Positions 19,199 through 27,808 of a stretch of DNA of 54,652 bases are shown piece by piece; positions within the stretch are counted from its first letter, which is position 1, and every line of letters starts with the position of its first letter. Source of the DNA: a bacterium (lineage in GTDB: Bacteria; Elusimicrobiota; Elusimicrobia; UBA1565; UBA9628). The position numbers and the translations under genes were made by a program. Location: contig JAJXVH010000014.1 in NCBI GenBank assembly GCA_021782205.1, positions 1 to 54,652 on the forward strand. The letters are read 5' to 3'. The notes beneath the pieces are model-generated. The model did no database searches and was not told the origin of the DNA. It saw only the letters and a program-made list of their open reading frames with translations.

Positions 19199-19401
19199 GC
19201 CGCACGAACTCGACCCCCGCCCATTCATGGCAGGATGGTCCGCCGCTCGTCTTGCTTGGGTGGTGGCGAACGCTGTTCACTTACGCGCGACGGACCGGGT
19301 CGGCTTGGTTCTCCGTCATCCACAACAGCCGGCGCACGCCAGGCAGCGTCAGAGTCTTCAAGGCGGGATCGTAGAACTTTGATATAAAGCAAGGCGAAGC
19401 G

Positions 19402-21090
19402 ATGAAGACCGAGCGTCCGGACGGACTCGAGGCGGGCGTCGCGGCCGCGTTCGCCGCCGTCGCCGCAGCCTCGTTTCTGTTCAGCGGCGTCTTCAGCTTT
19501 ATGGCCCCGGGCGGAGCCTGGCTCAACGCCCCCTTGGGCGCCAGGCTGTGGGTCGAGTCGGACCCGGGCGGCTACTACCTGCTGAGCGCGGCTTCGCTGT
19601 ACTCTTCCGGCGGGCGCCTGCTCTATCCTGGTCATCCGGGACTGCCTCTACAGGTTCTCTTGAACGCCGTCGAATCGGTCTCCTACGCCTTGCGCGCGCC
19701 CGCCGACGCGAGGTTTGGTTTCGCCGCGTTCCTGGCGAAGCGCTCGGCGCACGTGTTCTTCCTGTCGAAGATGCTGATCACCGGGCTTCACGTTTTTTCG
19801 TTCGCGCTGTTGTACTTGTTCGCGCGGCGGCTTCTAGGCCGGACGCGCGCCGCTTTGCTCGCGGCGTTCGCCTACGCGACGTCCTTGCCGCCGCTGTACT
19901 ACCTGTCACGCGTTTCCGTCGAGCCGCTGATGATGATCTTTTTCTTCTCCTTGTTCCTGTGCGTCTGGCGTAGCCTGGAGGAGACGCAGCGCCGCCGAGC
20001 GGGCGCGGCGGCGTGGTGGTCCGCGCTGGGCGGAGCGGCGTCCGTCGCGGGGCTGGCGACGAAGTTCCATCTGCTGTGGCCGCTGCCGCTGCTCGGGTTC
20101 GGGCATCTGTTGCTGGGCGACGATCTCCCCGGTGCCCGCGGCGGCGCGGCGCGGGTGCGGGCGCGCGTCCCGGCGGCGGCGGCCTTCGCCGCGGCGGCCT
20201 TCGCGGCTCTCGCATCGACGACGAGCATTCTGGACTGGCGGGATTTCTTCGGATACTGGGGCGTCGGCGGCATGGGCGGCGGCTCCTGGGTGGCCGGCGC
20301 CGCCGGGCTCGTCGCGCGCCAGGCCGGAGTCGTCGCGGAGCTCGCCCGCGGCGTGGGACGGATGCCGGCGGCGGCGTATGTGCCCGGCGCGACGAAGACG
20401 GGGCTTTATCTCTTCTGCGAACTGCCGCTGTTGGGATTCGCGGCCTTCGGCGCGGTTCGTCTCTTCCTCCGCGCCGAGGAGCGGCGCGGGCGCTGGCTAT
20501 GGCTGGCGGCCGGCGTCGGCTACACGCTCCTCATTTGGGCTTATCGCTGTTTCGCCGTCAGCGGCGATTTCCACGGCTTCCACTACTTGTTCGTTTTCAC
20601 CGCGTTCTGCGCCGTCTTCTTCGGCGAGGCCGCCGACGCCCTTCTCGCACGCTTCGGCCCCGCGGCGGGATCCCGCGCGGCGCTCGCCGCGGCCGCCGTC
20701 CTGCTCGCGGCGGTTCACGCGGTGCCGCTGTGGGCCGTCTTCGACGGACGCGTCCGGGACGCTTTTTTCTACGCGCAGGTAGGCGCCTTAGACGAGGCGC
20801 GCGGAAGGCTCGCCGCCGGAGAACGCGTCGCGCTGATCGGACTGAGCCCGGAGGCCGCCGTCGCGGCTTCGGGCCTGGGGGTAATTCGTTACACGCCGCC
20901 GGACCGCTCCGCAGTGCTCGAGGAACTGGCCGGCGACTATGTCGCGGCGGATCGCGCGGGCCTCGAAAAGCTTCTCGCCGCTCCGGGTGCGCGCCCCATC
21001 GGCGCGGTCGTCGCGCTCGCGAACGTCGCAGGGGTGCCGACGGTGACGGGTCCGTTCGAACCGGCGCGCTGGCTCGCAACGGCGCGCTGA
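19402..21090 (+). CDS. Polytopic membrane protein, GT-C glycosyltransferase-like
   Basis: The 562-residue protein has about ten hydrophobic segments and an early lumenal-type loop (LWVESDPGGYYLLSAASLY) that resembles the first catalytic loop of GT-C enzymes, with an acidic residue followed by aromatic residues. RVSVEPLMMIFFFSLFL resembles the second conserved region. The C-terminal ~110 residues are soluble. The start at 19402 follows GGCGAAGC only weakly; TATAAA at 19383-19388 is a possible -10. It stands alone between metK and the CoA-transferase genes. Family membership is tentative. Confidence 0.6.
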   Translation: MKTERPDGLEAGVAAAFAAVAAASFLFSGVFSFMAPGGAWLNAPLGARLWVESDPGGYYLLSAASLYSSGGRLLYPGHPGLPLQVLLNAVESVSYALRAPADARFGFAAFLAKRSAHVFFLSKMLITGLHVFSFALLYLFARRLLGRTRAALLAAFAYATSLPPLYYLSRVSVEPLMMIFFFSLFLCVWRSLEETQRRRAGAAAWWSALGGAASVAGLATKFHLLWPLPLLGFGHLLLGDDLPGARGGAARVRARVPAAAAFAAAAFAALASTTSILDWRDFFGYWGVGGMGGGSWVAGAAGLVARQAGVVAELARGVGRMPAAAYVPGATKTGLYLFCELPLLGFAAFGAVRLFLRAEERRGRWLWLAAGVGYTLLIWAYRCFAVSGDFHGFHYLFVFTAFCAVFFGEAADALLARFGPAAGSRAALAAAAVLLAAVHAVPLWAVFDGRVRDAFFYAQVGALDEARGRLAAGERVALIGLSPEAAVAASGLGVIRYTPPDRSAVLEELAGDYVAADRAGLEKLLAAPGARPIGAVVALANVAGVPTVTGPFEPARWLATAR

Positions 21091-21153
21091 CCGAGGGCCG
21101 AGTTCCGGCTCCTCAAAGGCCGAGGGCGAGGAGCGCCAGAGCGCGCAGTATTG

Positions 21154-21159
21154 TAGAAT
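21154..21159 (+). promoter_or_regulatory. -10 element of the CoA-transferase operon
   Basis: TAGAAT, 9 nt before the ATG. The 11-mer TTGTAGAATCC around it is the same as that before the gene at 13229. Confidence 0.55.
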
Positions 21160-21168
21160 CCGAGAATC

Positions 21169-21876
21169 ATGAACAAGACCACGGCTTCCGCCGCCGAGGC
21201 GGTCAAGAACGTCCCCGACGGCGCCACCATACTGGTGGGCGGCTTCGGGGTGTGCGGCGTGCCCGAGAACCTGCTGACGGCGCTGCGCGCGCAGGGCGCG
21301 AAGAATTTGACGCTCGTCTCCAACAACGCGGGGCTGGACGAATTCGGCATCGGCACCCTGCTCAAGAACGGACAGGTCAAGAAGATGATCATGTCCTACG
21401 GCGGCGAGTGCAAGGCGTTCGAGGAGATGGCGCTGGACGGCCGGCTCCAGGTAGAGTGGAACCCGCAGGGAACGCTCGCCGAACGCATCCGGGCGGGGGG
21501 CGCCGGCGTGGCCGGCTTCTACACGCCGACCGGCTACGGCACGCCGGTGGCCGAGGGCAAGGAGACGCGGCAGTTCGACGGCCGCTGGCACGTCTTCGAG
21601 CGCGGCCTGCGCGCCGACTTCGCCTTCATCAAGGCCTGGAAGGGCGACGTGCTGGGCAACCTGGAATACCGCAAGACCGCGCGCAACTTCAACCAGGTCA
21701 TGGCCACCGCCGCCGAGACCGTGATCGCCGAGGTTGAACAGCTGGTGGAGGTTGGCGGCCTGCATCCCGACCACATCCACACGCCCGGCATCTACGTCGA
21801 CCATGTCCTGAAGGGCTCGAAATATCTGAAGCTGATCGAGAAACTCACCGTGAGGAAGGCGGCCGCCCATGTCTGA
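21169..21876 (+). CDS. scoA: 3-oxoacid CoA-transferase, subunit A
   Basis: Together with subunit B it moves CoA between succinyl-CoA (or another acyl-CoA) and a 3-ketoacid such as acetoacetate. The N-terminal [18 protein letters not shown] is the glycine-rich CoA-binding stretch of the family and [19 protein letters not shown] follows as expected. The length of 235 is normal for the alpha subunit. The gene overlaps subunit B by 8 bases. With the acyl-CoA dehydrogenase and thioesterase elsewhere in the window, it suggests use of ketone bodies or short fatty acids. Confidence 0.93.
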   Translation: MNKTTASAAEAVKNVPDGATILVGGFGVCGVPENLLTALRAQGAKNLTLVSNNAGLDEFGIGTLLKNGQVKKMIMSYGGECKAFEEMALDGRLQVEWNPQGTLAERIRAGGAGVAGFYTPTGYGTPVAEGKETRQFDGRWHVFERGLRADFAFIKAWKGDVLGNLEYRKTARNFNQVMATAAETVIAEVEQLVEVGGLHPDHIHTPGIYVDHVLKGSKYLKLIEKLTVRKAAAHV

Positions 21877-22534
21877 ACCCAAGGACGCGCGCGTCGTGAT
21901 CGCCCGGCAGGCCGCGCGCCTGCTCAAGGACGGCGACTACGTCAATCTGGGCATCGGCATTCCCACGCTCATTCCGAACTATCTCCCCCACGACGTCCAC
22001 ATCACCTTGCACACCGAAAACGGCATGCTGGGCTACGGCCCCTACCCGCACGAGGGCGAGCAGGACCCCGACCTGATCAACGCGGGCAAGGAGACGGTCA
22101 CCGAGCTTCCCGGTTGCTCCTACTTCGGCTCCGAGCAGTCCTTCGCCCTGGTGCGCGGCGGCCACCTGGCCGCCACCGTCCTGGGCGCCATGGAGGTCTC
22201 CGCGAGCGGCGACCTGGCCAACTGGATGATCCCCGGCAAGAAGGTCAAGGGCATGGGCGGAGCCATGGACATGGTCGCCGGCGCCAAGAAGGTCATCGTC
22301 GCCATGGAGCACGCCACCAAGGACGGCAAGCCCAAGATTTTGCCCCAGTGCACCTTGCCGCTGACGGGCAAGGGCGTGGTGCACGCGATCGTGACCGAGA
22401 TGGCCACCTTCGAGATCGGCAAGGACGGGCTGGTGCTGACCGCGCTGAATCCGGATTACACGCAAGACGCGGTCCGCCAGGCGACCGGAGCTCCGTTTAC
22501 GGTCTCCGCCGCGCTCCAGAGCTACGCGCGCTGA
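21869..22534 (+). CDS. scoB: 3-oxoacid CoA-transferase, subunit B
   Basis: The catalytic subunit: Glu in [12 protein letters not shown] forms the acyl-glutamyl anhydride and then the CoA thioester. [14 protein letters not shown] at the start and [19 protein letters not shown] in the middle are family signatures. The length of 221 is normal. Overlap with subunit A implies translational coupling and equal output of the two chains. Confidence 0.94.
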   Translation: MSEPKDARVVIARQAARLLKDGDYVNLGIGIPTLIPNYLPHDVHITLHTENGMLGYGPYPHEGEQDPDLINAGKETVTELPGCSYFGSEQSFALVRGGHLAATVLGAMEVSASGDLANWMIPGKKVKGMGGAMDMVAGAKKVIVAMEHATKDGKPKILPQCTLPLTGKGVVHAIVTEMATFEIGKDGLVLTALNPDYTQDAVRQATGAPFTVSAALQSYAR

Positions 22535-22548
22535 CGGCGTCGCCGCCG

Positions 22549-23478
22549 ATGAGTCCGGAACCCCCCGACGATCCGCCGCGCCGCGACTGGGTCTTCCTGC
22601 CTCCGGCCCTGCGCCCGGTCGCGCTCGCGCTTTCCGTCGGCGTCGTCGCGCTGTGGCTGTGGCAGTTGAACGTCGTGCGCCCCGACATTCCCGGCGCGCC
22701 CCGGCCGCCGGCGCCACGCCTGGAGACGGCGGATCAGGCTCCACTTTCGCAAATCGACATCACCGGCCCCGCGGCGGGGCGGGCGGCCAGCTCCTCGGCC
22801 CGGAACGCGGAATCAGCACTCGGCCTTATCCCGACAGACGCGGCTATTCCCGCGCCCGCGCGCGCCCAGGGCCGCGCCGTGGACGCGGGCGCACCTGCAC
22901 CCGACGCAACCGCGACCATGACCGAGCAGGCGCGCTCCGCGCGCAACGAAGAACTGATCGCCGGCCTGGAGCTCCAGAAAAAGAAAATGGGCATCGCCTC
23001 GGTCTCCCCGGACTACGGTCCCAGCGCGCAGGCCGCGGCGCTGCGCAAGGCAGGCCTCCTGCCGCCCGAAAAGCCGGCGGCACCCGTGCTCGGCGCGAGC
23101 GCGCCGCGCTTGATGACCACGCCCGGCACCGCCTCCGCGATCCCGGGTGAGCCCGCCCCCGGCGCGGCCGAGGCCGGCCCGGGACGCCCCGCGCCCGACG
23201 CCGGACTGGTCTTCAGCGACGCGCAGAGCCTGGCCTCTTCCTGGATACTGCTCGGCATGCCCGGCTCAGCGCCGACTGTCGATTTTTCGAGCGGACGCGC
23301 GCTCCTGATTAAGCCGTCCGTCTCGCGCATCGTCTCCGTGTCAACGACGGACGCCGCGGTCGTCGTCGTCTACCGCTCCCTGGCTCCCGAAGAAGAGCCC
23401 AACCCCGTCCGCGATCGCTTCACTTTGCTCCCCGCCCAGCCGGAGACGGTCGGCCTGTTCGACGCCACGCCGCGCTGA
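22549..23478 (+). CDS. Hypothetical membrane-anchored Ala/Pro-rich protein
   Basis: I do not recognise the 309-residue product. It has a short cytoplasmic N-terminus, one membrane segment at about residues 20-40 (VALALSVGVVALWLWQL) and a long Ala/Pro-rich, probably disordered outer region. The C-terminal ~100 residues look folded (LASSWILLGMPGSAPTVDFSS, then IVSVSTTDAAVVVVYRSL) and resemble small beta-domains that protect or measure ligand binding in secreted proteins. It starts 14 nt after scoB and ends before a terminator, so it is probably the last gene of that transcript. Confidence 0.65.
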   Translation: MSPEPPDDPPRRDWVFLPPALRPVALALSVGVVALWLWQLNVVRPDIPGAPRPPAPRLETADQAPLSQIDITGPAAGRAASSSARNAESALGLIPTDAAIPAPARAQGRAVDAGAPAPDATATMTEQARSARNEELIAGLELQKKKMGIASVSPDYGPSAQAAALRKAGLLPPEKPAAPVLGASAPRLMTTPGTASAIPGEPAPGAAEAGPGRPAPDAGLVFSDAQSLASSWILLGMPGSAPTVDFSSGRALLIKPSVSRIVSVSTTDAAVVVVYRSLAPEEEPNPVRDRFTLLPAQPETVGLFDATPR

Positions 23479-23659
23479 CGCCTGAACGCCTAGGGCTTTA
23501 GACCCAGACATGCCCGGGCCCCCCGACCCTGAAGCCGGCGCGCCGCCGCGGCTATCCTCTTTCCAACACCCCGCTTCCCCCTACCCGACGCGAGAGCGCC
23601 GGGATCCCGGAAGCGGAAGCCGCGGCAGGACGTAACGCCCCCTATCCGCGGCGGCCGTC

Positions 23660-23698
23660 GGGGAGCCCGCCTCCAAAGGCGGGCTCCCCCGTCTTTTT
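23660..23698 (+). terminator. Rho-independent terminator after the CoA-transferase operon
   Basis: GGGGAGCCCGCC (23660-23671) pairs perfectly with GGCGGGCTCCCC (23678-23689) around TCCAAA, followed by five T residues at 23694-23698. The -10 of the next gene begins 3 nt later. Confidence 0.9.
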
Positions 23699-23700
23699 GC

Positions 23701-23706
23701 TAGACT
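23701..23706 (+). promoter_or_regulatory. -10 element of the nitrilase-family gene
   Basis: TAGACT directly after the terminator and 8 nt before the ATG. The -35 position falls inside the terminator stem and shows no consensus. Confidence 0.45.
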
Positions 23707-23714
23707 CGGCCTCC

Positions 23715-24491
23715 ATGGAAATGCGCATCGGCGTCGTGCAGAATTCCCCGAAGTTCCTCAAGGCCCCGGCCAATATCCGCGCCTGCTTCGAGCTGATGGA
23801 CCAGCACGAGGCCGACCTGTGGGTACTGCCGGAGTTCTTCGCCTCCGGCTACAACTTCAAGACGAAGAAGGAAGCCGCGGCCTGCGCCGAGAAGGCCGAC
23901 GGCCCGTTGTCGAAGCTTCTGCAGGCCTACGCGGCCCAGCGCGACTGCGCGATCGTGGCTGGCTTCCCGGAGAAAGCCGGCGCCAAGCTCTACAACTCCG
24001 CTCTGCTGGCCACCGCGTCCAAAACGCGCGTCTACCGCAAGACGCACGTGTTCGGCGGAGAGAAGCGCTTCTTCTCCCCCGGCGACACCGGCTTTTGGAC
24101 CGAAAAGATCAAGGGCGTCTCCGTGGGCGTGATGATCTGCTTCGACTGGTTCTTCCCGGAAAGCGCGCGCACCCTGGCGCTCAAGGGCGCGCAGGTCATC
24201 GCGCACCCGGCCAACCTGGTCCTGCCCTGGGGTCCCGAAGGAATGAAAATTCGCTCCCTGGAAAACCGCGTGTTCACCGCCACCGCCGACCGCGTGGGCT
24301 CCGAGCGCGGCCTGGGCTTCATCGGGCAGTCGCAGATCGTCTCGCCCAACGGCTCGCTGCTGAGCCGCCTGGGCCACGACGAGGTCCGCGCCGCGGTCGT
24401 CTCCGTGGACGCCTGGACGGCGCGCGACAAGAAGGTGCACCCGGCCTGCGACCTGTTCGAGGACCGGCGCCCCAAGCTCTATGCCCGTTGA
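23715..24491 (+). CDS. Carbon-nitrogen hydrolase (nitrilase superfamily amidase)
   Basis: Cytoplasmic amide-cleaving enzyme. The catalytic triad is complete: Glu40 (LPEFFAS), Lys109 (YRKTHVF) and Cys142 (MICFDWFFPES). The length of 258 fits the single-domain branches (omega-amidase, N-carbamoyl-amidase and related). The ATG at 23715 is placed by the upstream -10; an ATG two codons later is possible. It overlaps the thioesterase gene by 11 bases. The substrate cannot be deduced. Confidence 0.9.
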   Translation: MEMRIGVVQNSPKFLKAPANIRACFELMDQHEADLWVLPEFFASGYNFKTKKEAAACAEKADGPLSKLLQAYAAQRDCAIVAGFPEKAGAKLYNSALLATASKTRVYRKTHVFGGEKRFFSPGDTGFWTEKIKGVSVGVMICFDWFFPESARTLALKGAQVIAHPANLVLPWGPEGMKIRSLENRVFTATADRVGSERGLGFIGQSQIVSPNGSLLSRLGHDEVRAAVVSVDAWTARDKKVHPACDLFEDRRPKLYAR

Positions 24492-24972
24492 GCGCCGCAA
24501 GTCCGCGTCCGCCGCGCCCCGGGCCGTGCGCGAGTCTCTCACCGAGGTCGCCGACTTGATGTTCCCGCCGGACGCCAACATGCACGGCACCGTCTTCGGC
24601 GGCAAGGTCCTGCAGATGGTCGACAAGGCCGCCTCGGTGTGCGCCATGCGCCACGCCGGCAAGCCCTGCGTGACCGTGGCCATGGAGCGCGTGGAGTTCC
24701 TGGTCCCCATCCGCGTGGGCACCTTCCTGATCGCCCAGGCGCGCGTACACCACGTCGGCCGGACCTCCATGGAGGTCGGCGTGGAGGTCTACGCCGAGGA
24801 CATGCCCGGCGGCACGCGCCAGCACACCAACTCCTGCCTGGTCACCATGGTGGCCGTGGACGCGCACGGCCACCCGGCCTCGGTTCCCGGACTATTGATG
24901 GAGACGCCGGAAGAAAAGGAGCGCTGGGCCGCCGCCGAGCGCCGCCGCGCCGCCCGCCGCGCCGGCGCCTGA
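24481..24972 (+). CDS. Acyl-CoA thioesterase, hotdog fold (YciA/BACH type)
   Basis: Hydrolyses acyl-CoA to free acid and CoA. The family motif NMHGTVFGGKVLQMVDKAAS contains the catalytic Asp of the HGTVFGG-x5-D pattern, and MERVEFLVPIRVG follows. The 163 residues form a single hotdog domain. The last ~25 residues are a charged Arg/Ala-rich tail. It is coupled by overlap to the nitrilase-family gene. Confidence 0.9.
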   Translation: MPVERRKSASAAPRAVRESLTEVADLMFPPDANMHGTVFGGKVLQMVDKAASVCAMRHAGKPCVTVAMERVEFLVPIRVGTFLIAQARVHHVGRTSMEVGVEVYAEDMPGGTRQHTNSCLVTMVAVDAHGHPASVPGLLMETPEEKERWAAAERRRAARRAGA

Positions 24973-24984
24973 CGGCCGTTCCAA

Positions 24985-25004
24985 GGGGGTGCTAAAATAC
25001 CCCC
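24985..25004 (+). terminator. Possible weak terminator after the thioesterase gene
   Basis: GGGGGT pairs with ACCCCC around an 8-nt AT-rich loop. There is no T tract, so its role is uncertain. Confidence 0.25.
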
Positions 25005-25026
25005 CCGAAAAGCGAATAAATGACAC

Positions 25027-25053
25027 TTGACGGACAATTCACCGTGATATAAT
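25027..25053 (+). promoter_or_regulatory. Promoter of the cold-shock gene
   Basis: TTGACG at 25027-25032 and perfect TATAAT at 25048-25053 with a short 15-bp spacer. The leader of about 66 nt is GC-rich and can fold (for example CCTC-CGCC-GAGG near 25077), as expected for a cold-shock mRNA. Confidence 0.65.
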
Positions 25054-25125
25054 CCGATTGCCCCGACGCCGGGGGGCCTCCGCCGAGGGGCTCGCGCAAG
25101 TCGCAAATCGAGGTTATACCGACAG

Positions 25126-25332
25126 ATGAGCATGCAAGGCAAGGTGAAGTGGTTCAACGATCAGAAGGGATACGGTTTCATTACCCCGGACGACGGCAGC
25201 GCGGAGGTCTTCGTGCATCACAGCGCGATCCAGGCCAACGGCTTCCGCTCCCTCTCGGAGAGCCAGTCGGTCCAGTTCGATCTCCTGCAGACGGACAAGG
25301 GTCCCAAGGCCGCGAACGTCGTCGCGCTCTAA
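25126..25332 (+). CDS. Cold-shock protein, CspA family
   Basis: A 68-residue single cold-shock domain that binds single-stranded RNA and DNA and melts RNA structure. RNP1 is KGYGFITP and RNP2 is VFVHHSAI; the opening [13 protein letters not shown] is standard. Two in-frame ATGs (25126 and 25132) are possible; the first is kept. The promoter, structured leader and terminator make it a single-gene unit. Confidence 0.96.
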   Translation: MSMQGKVKWFNDQKGYGFITPDDGSAEVFVHHSAIQANGFRSLSESQSVQFDLLQTDKGPKAANVVAL

Positions 25333-25349
25333 GCCCGGACGCCCAAGAA

Positions 25350-25388
25350 GAGCCCCCGCCCGGACGCCCGGGCGGGGGCTCGACTTTT
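25350..25388 (+). terminator. Rho-independent terminator of the cold-shock gene
   Basis: A perfect 14-bp GC-rich stem (25350-25363 with 25368-25381, loop about 4 nt) followed by TTTT at 25385-25388. The next gene's -10 starts only 2 nt later. Confidence 0.88.
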
Positions 25389-25389
25389 C

Positions 25390-25395
25390 TATACT
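25390..25395 (+). promoter_or_regulatory. -10 element of the secreted protein gene
   Basis: TATACT, 7 nt before the ATG at 25403, immediately after the terminator. Confidence 0.5.
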
Positions 25396-25402
25396 CGCAG
25401 GG

Positions 25403-26107
25403 ATGACTTCATCGCGGGTTATTTTCATCCTGACCGTGTGCCTGGCCGTAGCACCCGCCATCGCCGCGCCCGCCTCCCGCGCGGCCCGCTTCCAAACCCT
25501 GATCGGCAAAGTCTTCACCCAGGAAACCGTCGCGAACATGGCCCGCAACAAGGACGAGGGCTACCGCTTCGAGACCTTCGACGCGCGCGCGGGCTACGCG
25601 CGCGTCGTCGGACCCTTCGACGGCCGCGACGATTTCTTCCTGCTTGCCGGCCGCGGCGGCGACGTGCTGATCATGGTGGAGTACTCCTGCGGCCCGGCCT
25701 GCACGCAAAAGGCCTCCGCTTACCGCTTCGCCGCGGACGCACGACCCGCCCACCTGGCGTTCAAGGACGTGCTCTCCTTGCCCGCGTTCGATGAACTTCG
25801 CCGCCGCTTGATGACCTTGTGCCTGGACGCGAGCGGTGATTTCGACACCGAGAGGGACGCGCGCGCGGCCGCCGCCCGCGACCTGCCCGCCTGTCCCTAC
25901 GCGCTGTCTCTGTCCAAGCGCGGCGGCCGCGGAACCATCTACGAAGCCTCCAACGTGGACGGCAGCGGCTACGCGCTCAGCGTGGCCAAGTCACGCGTCA
26001 CGCCGAAAGCCGCGCTGCGCTGGGACGGCCGCGCCTACACGGGCGTCGACGTCGTTGACGGCAACGACGTGCTCCTCCAGAGCGAACAGATGCGGGCGCT
26101 GTTCTAA
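25403..26107 (+). CDS. Hypothetical secreted protein
   Basis: The 234-residue product has a typical signal peptide (residues 1 to about 21, ending AIAA-P). The mature part begins with FQTLIGKVFTQETVANM and has a compact alpha/beta look with two Cys (YSCGPACTQ) that could form a disulfide or bind metal. I recognise no family. The ATG is supported by the -10 element 7 nt upstream. It converges with the rmuC gene; the two stops are 9 nt apart. Confidence 0.7.
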   Translation: MTSSRVIFILTVCLAVAPAIAAPASRAARFQTLIGKVFTQETVANMARNKDEGYRFETFDARAGYARVVGPFDGRDDFFLLAGRGGDVLIMVEYSCGPACTQKASAYRFAADARPAHLAFKDVLSLPAFDELRRRLMTLCLDASGDFDTERDARAAAARDLPACPYALSLSKRGGRGTIYEASNVDGSGYALSVAKSRVTPKAALRWDGRAYTGVDVVDGNDVLLQSEQMRALF

Positions 26108-26116
26108 GGACCGGCT

Positions 26117-27229
26117 TCAGCCCAGATCGGCCGGAAGCTTCGGCGGCTCGGGCTTCTCTTCGCCGCGGCGCACGCGCTCGATCTTCTGCACCGAGGCGTC
26201 CAGGCGCCGGAAAGAAACGTCGCTGATCTCGTCGTAGGCTTCCTGAAGCTTCTCCAGCTTCTTGCCCAGATCCTCGAAGCGGCCCTTGAACGTCTCGTAG
26301 GTGGCGCCGAACTGGGAGATCAGCTTGAGCACCTCCTGCGCGGCCTGCGAGAAATGGAACTGCTCGAAGGCCTGGCGCACCACGCCCAGCACCGCATACA
26401 GCGTGAACGGCGAACACAGCACGACCTTCTGCGTCAGCGCCTCGTCGACCAGCCCAGGAAAAGACTCCTGGATGAAGCCGTAGACCTGCTCGTTGGGTAT
26501 GAAGAGAAGAACGTAGTCGAGCGTTCCTTCCTCGGGGCTGACGTAGTCGCGTTTCTGGACTTCCTTGATGCGGCCCTTCACGTCGCGTTCGAAGTCCTTG
26601 CGCAGACGCGCGCGCTCGTCGTCGGTCGCGGCATGCGCGAAGCGCAGCCAGTTGTCGAGCGGGAACTTCACGTCCATATTGAGCTTCTTGCCCTCGGGCA
26701 GGAGGAAGGTGAAGTCGGGGCGCGAGGCGGAGGTTTCCAGGGTGCGGTTCTTGAGGTACTGCACGCCCTCCTGCAAACCGCTGGCGCGCAGGATGTCGTC
26801 GGCCATGCGCTCGCCCCACTGCCCCCGCGCGCGAGAGTTGTCGAGCAGGGCGCGCAGGCCCTCGGTGGACTGAGCCAGGCGCGAGGTCTGCGCGGCGGCG
26901 TCCTGCAGGCCCTTCTCCAGTGAGCCGTATTTCGTGGCGCGGTCGCTCTCGAAGCGGCGCATCGTCTCCTCGTAGGATTTCAGCTGTTCGGCCAGTCGGC
27001 CGACCACGCTCTCCACGGCCGCGCGTCGAGTGTCCAGCTCTCCGGCCTGGCGCACGCGCTCCGTGGAGAACTTTTGCTCGGCCAGCTCCAGCAGGTGCCG
27101 GAAGTCCTCGCCCAGCTGCGCGCGCTGGGCGGCCTCGTTCTTGCGCGCGGAGAAGAACACCGCGTAGAAGATGAAAAAAGACACGAACGCGCCGAAGGCG
27201 ACCGCCGCCAGGACCGCCAGCGCGCTCAC
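26117..27229 (-). CDS. rmuC: RmuC family protein
   Basis: RmuC-family proteins are linked to limiting DNA inversions and have a PD-(D/E)XK nuclease-like fold. The 370-residue product has one membrane segment at about residues 4-25, a coiled coil to about residue 130, then the domain with RGQWGERMADDILR, RPDFTFLLPEG, NMDVKFPLDNW and LFIPNEQVYGFI, all family signatures. The GTG at 27229 overlaps the SRPBCC gene's TGA (GTGA), so the two are coupled. Confidence 0.92.
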   Translation of the reverse strand: MSALAVLAAVAFGAFVSFFIFYAVFFSARKNEAAQRAQLGEDFRHLLELAEQKFSTERVRQAGELDTRRAAVESVVGRLAEQLKSYEETMRRFESDRATKYGSLEKGLQDAAAQTSRLAQSTEGLRALLDNSRARGQWGERMADDILRASGLQEGVQYLKNRTLETSASRPDFTFLLPEGKKLNMDVKFPLDNWLRFAHAATDDERARLRKDFERDVKGRIKEVQKRDYVSPEEGTLDYVLLFIPNEQVYGFIQESFPGLVDEALTQKVVLCSPFTLYAVLGVVRQAFEQFHFSQAAQEVLKLISQFGATYETFKGRFEDLGKKLEKLQEAYDEISDVSFRRLDASVQKIERVRRGEEKPEPPKLPADLG

Positions 27230-27768
27230 TTGCGCCGCCTCGTCAGAATACGCGCCGACTCCAGGTCCAGCAGTTCCATCTTGCACGTGCGCCCGGTCTC
27301 CAGGTAGAGCTGGAGCTTGGCCAGGCCGTCCTCCCACGCGCAGGCGTAGCCGCGGCGCAGTTCGTCGGCCGACGCGGCGGCGGAGAAGCCGGCGTGCAGC
27401 AAGGTGATTTCGCAGCCGGCCCCGCGCTTTTCGATGAACACGCTGACCAGCGGGGGCGCGCGTCGGTCGCCGCGCGCCGGACGGAACAGCCAGGCGACCT
27501 TGCTGCCCGCTTCTAGGTCCACGAACACGCCCTCGCGCTCGCCGAAGCCGTCGCAGCGCGTGCCGTCGGGGCGCTTGACGCGCGGCCAGACCATGCGCAC
27601 GCGGCCGCCGCTGCGCGCGTCGGTTTCCGCGCCCAGCAACCACCAGCGCGTGAGCTCGCGCGCGGACGTCAGGGCCCGATAGACGGCCGCGGGCTCGGCT
27701 TTGACGCGCGTCGTCAGTCGCACGTCGCGGGATTTTGAACGAGGGCGTCGGGCGGCGACCGCGGACAT
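27226..27768 (-). CDS. SRPBCC / AHSA1-like small-molecule-binding protein
   Basis: The 180-residue protein has the START-like fold pattern of AHSA1/CalC proteins: VKAEPAAVYRALTSARELTRWW, then GGRVRMVWPR and GCEITLLHAGF, and a final helix (YACAWEDGLAKLQLYLETGR). These proteins bind hydrophobic ligands or partner proteins; the ligand is unknown. It is coupled to rmuC, a pairing whose meaning is not clear. Confidence 0.83.
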   Translation of the reverse strand: MSAVAARRPRSKSRDVRLTTRVKAEPAAVYRALTSARELTRWWLLGAETDARSGGRVRMVWPRVKRPDGTRCDGFGEREGVFVDLEAGSKVAWLFRPARGDRRAPPLVSVFIEKRGAGCEITLLHAGFSAAASADELRRGYACAWEDGLAKLQLYLETGRTCKMELLDLESARILTRRRK

Positions 27769-27808
27769 GGAGGTCAGTTTAGCAGAGGCTTCGCGCCGCG
27801 GCCAGGGG

